From positions 124,001 through 188,000 of the forward strand of contig NZ_JAPJZH010000006.1 of NCBI RefSeq assembly GCF_027889715.1: a DNA stretch of 64,000 nucleotides, read 5' to 3'. This DNA comes from Allohoeflea poritis. Its GTDB lineage: Bacteria; Pseudomonadota; Alphaproteobacteria; Rhizobiales; Rhizobiaceae. Positions 59,990 to 64,000 of this stretch are shown here, in pieces; the stretch's first letter is position 1, and each line of letters starts with the position of its first letter. The notes under the pieces are model-generated. The model worked only from the letters and a program-made list of their open reading frames with translations, had not been told where the DNA came from and did no database searches. Position numbers and translations under genes: made by a program.

Positions 59990-60047
59990 CTTGACAATCG
60001 CGCTCCGGTATTGCACTTCCGTAGTTAACATGATTGCGATTGTCAAG
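59990..60047. promoter_or_regulatory. 12-bp inverted repeat and RirA-type IRO-like box
   Basis: CTTGACAATCGC (59990-60001) and GCGATTGTCAAG (60036-60047) are perfect inverted copies 34 bases apart. The right copy includes TGA-N9-TCA at 60031-60045, the core of the RirA IRO motif in rhizobia. They lie in the divergent promoter between hmuR and hmuP. Each probably serves one direction, binding the same iron regulator. Confidence 0.7.
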
Positions 60048-60124
60048 TTAATTAAACCGCTGTTGAGAACGCCTCTAAGGCAATGACTCGAAAGGCGGAA
60101 TAGTGAGTAAGGAAGGTTATTGCG

Positions 60125-60310
60125 TTGCCTGAGCAAACACGAGAATCAAACACAGACCGGGACCGCCGAAACGATGCCGGGAAAGCCGACGTCAAGACAC
60201 TGAAGAGCCAGGATCTCTTCCAGGGCGCGCGGGAACTGGGAATCGACCACCACGGCGCCCTCTACCGCCTCAAGATAACCCGTCAGGGCAAACTTATCCT
60301 CAACAAATAG
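60125..60310 (+). CDS. hmuP: Haem uptake protein HmuP (HemP)
   Basis: A 61-residue protein starting at TTG with AAGGAAGG nine bases upstream. The C-terminal half SQDLFQGARELGIDHHGALYRLKITRQGKLILNK, in parts, is the HemP motif (LFQG, YRLKITRQGKLILNK). HmuP is needed for expression of the haem receptor in rhizobia. It starts the rightward hmuPSTUV operon. Confidence 0.9.
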   Translation: MPEQTRESNTDRDRRNDAGKADVKTLKSQDLFQGARELGIDHHGALYRLKITRQGKLILNK

Positions 60311-60318
60311 GCGCAAGC

Positions 60319-61413
60319 ATGACCAACGACATGATCGAAACCGCGTTGTCCCGGGATTCGAAATTGCCCCTCTCACCTGAGGCAATCCGGCAGGCCCGTC
60401 TCGACAACCCCAAAATGCGCGAACGCGAGCTTGCGACACAGCTCGGCATTTCCGAAGCGGAATTCGTGGCCGCATGGTGCGGTGTCGGGAATACCCGTCT
60501 CAATGTGCGGGTCAACGACCTGCTGAACGGCATGGAGGCGCTGGGCGAAGTCATGGCGCTGACCCGCAATGAGAGCGCGGTGCACGAGAAGGTGGGTGTC
60601 TATGACGGCGTGCGGACGAGCCAGCGCGGCGCCATCGTTCTTGGCGAGGATATTGACCTGCGGATCTTTCACAACAATTGGGCTCACGGTTTTGCAGTCG
60701 AAAAACGCGACGGCGAGCGGATCAGCCGCAGCCTTCAGTTCTTCGACAAACACGGCACCGCCGTTCACAAGATCCATCTGAGGCCCGAATCGAATGTCGA
60801 GGCCTATGAGCAGCTCGTGACAATGCTGAAAAGCGATGCCCAGACACCAACCGTCAAAGTGGAGGAGCCGGCGGAAGAACTCGAGCTCCCGGCTTCATTG
60901 AGCGATGTGGATCTCGCCGACATGCGCGACCGGTGGGCGGCTATGAGCGATGTCCATCAGTTCGTCGGGATATTGCGGAAATTCAATGTCTCGCGGCACC
61001 AGGCCGTCAGCGCGATGGACGAGGAATTCGCCTGGCGCCTCGACGACAGCGCGCTTGTGGCAATGCTCAATCTCGTCTCCAGCGAAGACATACCGATCAT
61101 GTGCTTCATCGGCAGCCCGGGCGTCATCCAGATTCACAGGGGACCGATCAAACAGATCAAACCGATGGGTCCGTGGATCAATATCCTCGATCCCGGTTTT
61201 CACATGCATCTGCGGCTCGATCACATCTCTGAGCTTTGGGCCGTGCGCAAACCGAACCGGGACGGGCACGTAACATCGCTGGAAGCCTACAACTCCGAAA
61301 AGAAGCTGATTATCCAGTTCTTCGGTGATCGCCGCGAAGGCTCAGACGAGCGCAGCGACTGGCGGATGCTGATGGAAAATCTCCCGAAACGACCGGGACA
61401 CGCAGCCGCCTGA
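60319..61413 (+). CDS. hmuS: Haemin-degrading factor HmuS
   Basis: A 364-residue HmuS/ChuS-family protein with two structural repeats. The second half ends WMRLMEN-type region. IFHNNWAHGF and FFDKHGTAVHKIHLR are conserved blocks, with a likely haem His. It receives haem from the ABC importer and stores or degrades it. It follows hmuP by 9 bases. Confidence 0.9.
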   Translation: MTNDMIETALSRDSKLPLSPEAIRQARLDNPKMRERELATQLGISEAEFVAAWCGVGNTRLNVRVNDLLNGMEALGEVMALTRNESAVHEKVGVYDGVRTSQRGAIVLGEDIDLRIFHNNWAHGFAVEKRDGERISRSLQFFDKHGTAVHKIHLRPESNVEAYEQLVTMLKSDAQTPTVKVEEPAEELELPASLSDVDLADMRDRWAAMSDVHQFVGILRKFNVSRHQAVSAMDEEFAWRLDDSALVAMLNLVSSEDIPIMCFIGSPGVIQIHRGPIKQIKPMGPWINILDPGFHMHLRLDHISELWAVRKPNRDGHVTSLEAYNSEKKLIIQFFGDRREGSDERSDWRMLMENLPKRPGHAAA

Positions 61414-61445
61414 AAAATTCATTCATATCTTACCAGAGGCCAGAA

Positions 61446-62312
61446 ATGCTCAAAACAACCAGGAGATTTGCGCTGGGCGCCATTGCGGCGCTGGCAATTC
61501 TTGCAACACCAGGCGCTCACGCCGAATTGAAAGCCAACAAGATCGTCGCAATTGGCGGTTCGGTCACGGAGATCGTTTACGCGCTGGGCGAGGAAGAACG
61601 GCTCGTTGCGCGCGACACCACCAGCACATTTCCACAAGAAGCAGCAAAGCTTCCCGATGTCGGCTACATCCGCGCGCTATCGCCTGAGGGTGTTCTGTCG
61701 ATCGATCCGGACCTGATCCTGGCGCTCGAAGGTTCGGGGCCGCCGGAAGCGTTCGAGGTCCTGAAAAAGGCGAGCGTGCCGGTGGTTACCATTCCGGCGG
61801 ACTTTGACAGGGACGGCATCGTCAAAAAGATCAAGGCGATCGGCTCTGCTCTGGGTGTCGACGACAAGGCCGCGGCTCTTGCCGAAAGCGTCAATGCCGA
61901 CATCATGGCGGCAGAAAAACAGGCCATGGGCCGTTCCGATCCCAAGCGTGTGCTGTTTCTGCTCAGCCTGAGCGGCGGCAAGATCATGGCGGCCGGAAGC
62001 GATACCAGCGCCGCCAGCATCATTGAAATGGCCGGCGGGAAAAACGCCCTGTCCGACATTGCGGGCTTCAAGCAGATCACAGACGAGTCGGCGATGGACG
62101 CAGCGCCCGATGTCATACTGGTCATGACCCGGACCGGCGATCACGGAATTAGCGCGGAGGACATCAAAAACCATCCTGCCCTGTCGGCAACCCCGGCGGC
62201 TCAGAATGACCGTATCGTGCGTATGGGCGGTTTGTACCTGCTCGGATTCGGGCCGCGGACGGCGCACGCCATCCGGGATCTGTCCGACGCAATCAACGAT
62301 GAAAGCCGATAA
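61446..62312 (+). CDS. hmuT: Periplasmic haemin-binding protein HmuT
   Basis: A 288-residue binding protein with signal peptide (1-26, ending AHA). DVGYIRALSPEG near residue 71 carries a Tyr (Tyr74) matching the haem ligand of ShuT/PhuT-type proteins. IVAIGGSVTEIVYALG begins the class III SBP fold. It passes haem to HmuUV. Confidence 0.92.
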   Translation: MLKTTRRFALGAIAALAILATPGAHAELKANKIVAIGGSVTEIVYALGEEERLVARDTTSTFPQEAAKLPDVGYIRALSPEGVLSIDPDLILALEGSGPPEAFEVLKKASVPVVTIPADFDRDGIVKKIKAIGSALGVDDKAAALAESVNADIMAAEKQAMGRSDPKRVLFLLSLSGGKIMAAGSDTSAASIIEMAGGKNALSDIAGFKQITDESAMDAAPDVILVMTRTGDHGISAEDIKNHPALSATPAAQNDRIVRMGGLYLLGFGPRTAHAIRDLSDAINDESR

Positions 62313-62314
62313 CG

Positions 62315-63424
62315 GTGCTTCAGCGGGTAGTGGAAACCGGTGCATCGGCTGATGCTGTGCGCCCAAGCGAAGGCGACCGCTCTCGAAGGGCAAGGCTGGC
62401 GATTGGGGTGCTTGTGCTGCTGCTGGCCGCGGCCGCGGTTCTGAGCCTGGCGACCGGCGCTTCCGATGCCTCCGTTGCCGCCGTCGTGCGGGCATGGGTC
62501 ACGGAGCTGCTCGGCGGCCATGCGGATCTCAGCGCCCGCAATCGCATCATCATCAACGATATCAGGCTTCCGCGAATGGTGCTCGGCGTGCTGGTGGGTG
62601 CAAGCCTTGCGGTATCCGGCGCCGTGATGCAGGGCCTTTTCCGCAATCCTCTGGCCGACCCCGGCATTGTCGGCGTATCCGCAGGTGCCAGCCTGGGCGC
62701 TGTCTCGGTGATTGTCCTGGGAGGCACCGTCCTTTCGCCCGTTACCGCATTCGCCGGCATCTACGCGCTGCCCTTCGCGGCCTTCCTCGGCGGCCTTGTT
62801 TCCACGTTCCTTCTTTACCGGGTTTCGACCCGCCAGGGGCGAACCTCGGTGGCGACCATGCTGCTTGCCGGCATCGCCCTTGGAGCGCTTGCGATGGCGC
62901 TGACCGGCATCCTGATCTATCTGGCGGACGATCAGCAGCTCCGTGACCTGACGTTCTGGAACATGGGTTCCCTGGCCGGCGCCACATGGTCCAAGGTGCT
63001 CGCGGCTGGCCCGATCATTGTGGTGGTGCTGGCAAGCACGTCGCTGCTTGCATCGGGCCTCAACGCCATGACCCTCGGCGAGGCGACGGCGCGGCACATG
63101 GGGCTGGCGGTGCAGCGGTTCAAGACGACGGCGATTGTCGTCGTGGCCGCGGCGACCGGGGCGGCTGTCGCGGTCAGCGGCGGCATCGGATTTGTCGGTA
63201 TCGTCGTGCCACACCTGCTGCGTCTGCTGATCGGACCTGACCACCGCTATCTGTTGCCGGCCTCCGCCCTCCTGGGTGCCAGCCTTCTTCTGTCCGCCGA
63301 CGCAGTGGCGCGCACGATCGTCGCGCCGGCCGAACTGCCGATCGGCATCATAACCGCTGTCGTGGGCGCACCGTTTTTCCTCTGGATCCTGCTTCGCCGC
63401 CGCGGCGTGCTGGACATGCTTTGA
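62315..63424 (+). CDS. hmuU: Haemin ABC permease HmuU
   Basis: A 369-residue FecCD-family permease with about ten helices and the motif GGIGFVGIVVPHLLR-like block and the RLPRMVLGVLVGASLAVSGAVMQG start. It begins at GTG 62315, three bases after hmuT; an internal start is possible because residues 1-25 look non-membrane. Confidence 0.93.
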   Translation: MLQRVVETGASADAVRPSEGDRSRRARLAIGVLVLLLAAAAVLSLATGASDASVAAVVRAWVTELLGGHADLSARNRIIINDIRLPRMVLGVLVGASLAVSGAVMQGLFRNPLADPGIVGVSAGASLGAVSVIVLGGTVLSPVTAFAGIYALPFAAFLGGLVSTFLLYRVSTRQGRTSVATMLLAGIALGALAMALTGILIYLADDQQLRDLTFWNMGSLAGATWSKVLAAGPIIVVVLASTSLLASGLNAMTLGEATARHMGLAVQRFKTTAIVVVAAATGAAVAVSGGIGFVGIVVPHLLRLLIGPDHRYLLPASALLGASLLLSADAVARTIVAPAELPIGIITAVVGAPFFLWILLRRRGVLDML

Positions 63425-63436
63425 GAACGATGAGCC

Positions 63437-64000
63437 ATGATTGACGTCAAGAACACGACCATCCGGATCGGGAAAAAAGAGATCGTAACCGATGCGGACT
63501 TCCACGCGGTGCCTGGTGAAATCACCACCATCATCGGACCCAATGGCAGCGGCAAGACAACGCTGCTCAAAGCGATTTCGGGGGACCTCGCCTATTGCGG
63601 CTCGATCCGGCTGCATGGCCGCGAAATCGCATCGCTTCTGCCCTGGGAAATGGCAGAAATGCGGGCAGTACTGCCGCAAAGCTCGAGCCTTGCCTTTCCC
63701 TTCACCGTGCGCGAAGTCGTCCGGTTTGGACTGACAACCGGCCGTTCGGGCAACGCCGGGAAATTGTCGGAAGACCTCGTGGAGATGGCCCTCGACCGGG
63801 TCGACCTTGCCGGGTTCACGGGCCGGTTTTACCAGGAACTATCGGGCGGCGAACAACAGCGCGTGCAGCTCGCCCGCGTGCTTTGCCAGGTGTGGGAGCC
63901 TGTTGCCGGGGACACGCCGCGATATCTTTTCCTGGATGAGCCGATCTCCAGCCTCGATATCCGTCACCAGTTGATCATCATGGATATCGCACGCGCCTAT
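63437..64000 (+). CDS. hmuV: Haemin ABC ATPase HmuV, cut by window end
   Basis: The visible 188 residues contain Walker A (GPNGSGKT), the Q-loop near VLPQSS, the signature LSGGEQQR and Walker B FLDEPIS, as in HmuV. The start ATG 63437 is the only one in frame; the ATG at 63430 stops at once. The 3' end lies beyond the window. Confidence 0.93.
   Translation, partial: MIDVKNTTIRIGKKEIVTDADFHAVPGEITTIIGPNGSGKTTLLKAISGDLAYCGSIRLHGREIASLLPWEMAEMRAVLPQSSSLAFPFTVREVVRFGLTTGRSGNAGKLSEDLVEMALDRVDLAGFTGRFYQELSGGEQQRVQLARVLCQVWEPVAGDTPRYLFLDEPISSLDIRHQLIIMDIARAY

Noticed and set aside
62201-63679. Long leftward open frame opposite hmuT, hmuU and hmuV
   Set aside because: It spans three well-supported genes and is His/Arg/Gly-rich without a domain.

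Overview
The window is high-GC alphaproteobacterial DNA, most likely from the Hyphomicrobiales (Rhizobiales; a relative of Hoeflea, Mesorhizobium or Rhizobium). The pointers are a hmuPSTUV haem-uptake locus with HmuP, an Irr-type ICE box and a RirA-type IRO-like box, an Omp25/RopB-like outer-membrane barrel, TRAP transport next to aromatic catabolism, and the tRNA sequences. This is an inference from gene content; no species call is possible from the sequence alone.

Region 1, 1-18350: the right-hand part of a prophage. It ends at 18350 in the 3' half of a tRNA-Gln(CUG) gene that has no 5' half, which is the usual scar of integration into a tRNA gene. It holds a CI-like repressor with a palindromic operator, an exported ClpP-like protein, an initiator-type tRNA with an unusual acceptor stem followed by hairpin-rich DNA, a small zinc-finger/HNH operon, and a lysis cassette (endolysin, holin-like proteins, overlapping Rz/Rz1 spanins). 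A long leftward early operon (18163 to about 8850) carries an SNF2 helicase, a PD-(D/E)XK-like nuclease, an N6-adenine methylase, a Gp37/Gp68 (DUF5131) protein, a J-domain protein, an ASCH-like protein and many small unknowns. No integrase, terminase or structural gene is present, so the rest of the prophage lies to the left.

Region 2, 18400-22000: host genes. They are a small exported protein, a strong 34-bp palindrome, an ECF sigma factor cluster with a DUF6249 protein and a membrane partner, and an EamA-type transporter.

Region 3, 22311-30701: a tightly overlapping catabolic operon. It encodes a PDR-type reductase, Rieske oxygenase alpha and beta subunits, an acyl-CoA ligase, a thiolase-fold protein lacking the canonical Cys and His, an OB-fold (DUF35) protein fused to a degenerate SDR domain, a cyclase/isatin-hydrolase-family enzyme and an SDR. 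The set fits, chemically, a route indole-3-acetate to dioxindole-3-acetate to its CoA ester to isatin plus acetyl-CoA to isatinate, with thiolase and DUF35 acting as a retro-aldolase. An M20 amidohydrolase of the type that cleaves auxin conjugates lies nearby (33960). This is the most interesting hypothesis in the window.

Region 4, 30750-44136: mixed genes. They include an L,D-transpeptidase, a second SDR, a PfkB sugar kinase, a truncated haemoglobin, a glycan island with a GT32-GT62-like fusion whose start codon overlaps that of a divergent glycosyltransferase, an FMN alpha-hydroxy-acid dehydrogenase, fumarase C and an exported metallo-beta-lactamase-fold enzyme.

Region 5, 44227-51623: a GntR-regulated aromatic operon with an intradiol dioxygenase, a TRAP transporter, an OsmC protein, a nitroreductase and an FAH-family hydrolase, with a divergent YciI-like protein.

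Region 6, 52087-64000: a tandemly duplicated outer-membrane barrel, then iron and haem genes: a Bfd-like ferredoxin under an ICE box, and two divergent operons. One is hmuR, a hypothetical gene, exbB, exbD, exbD, tonB and a haem monooxygenase; the other is hmuPSTUV. The last gene is cut by the window end.
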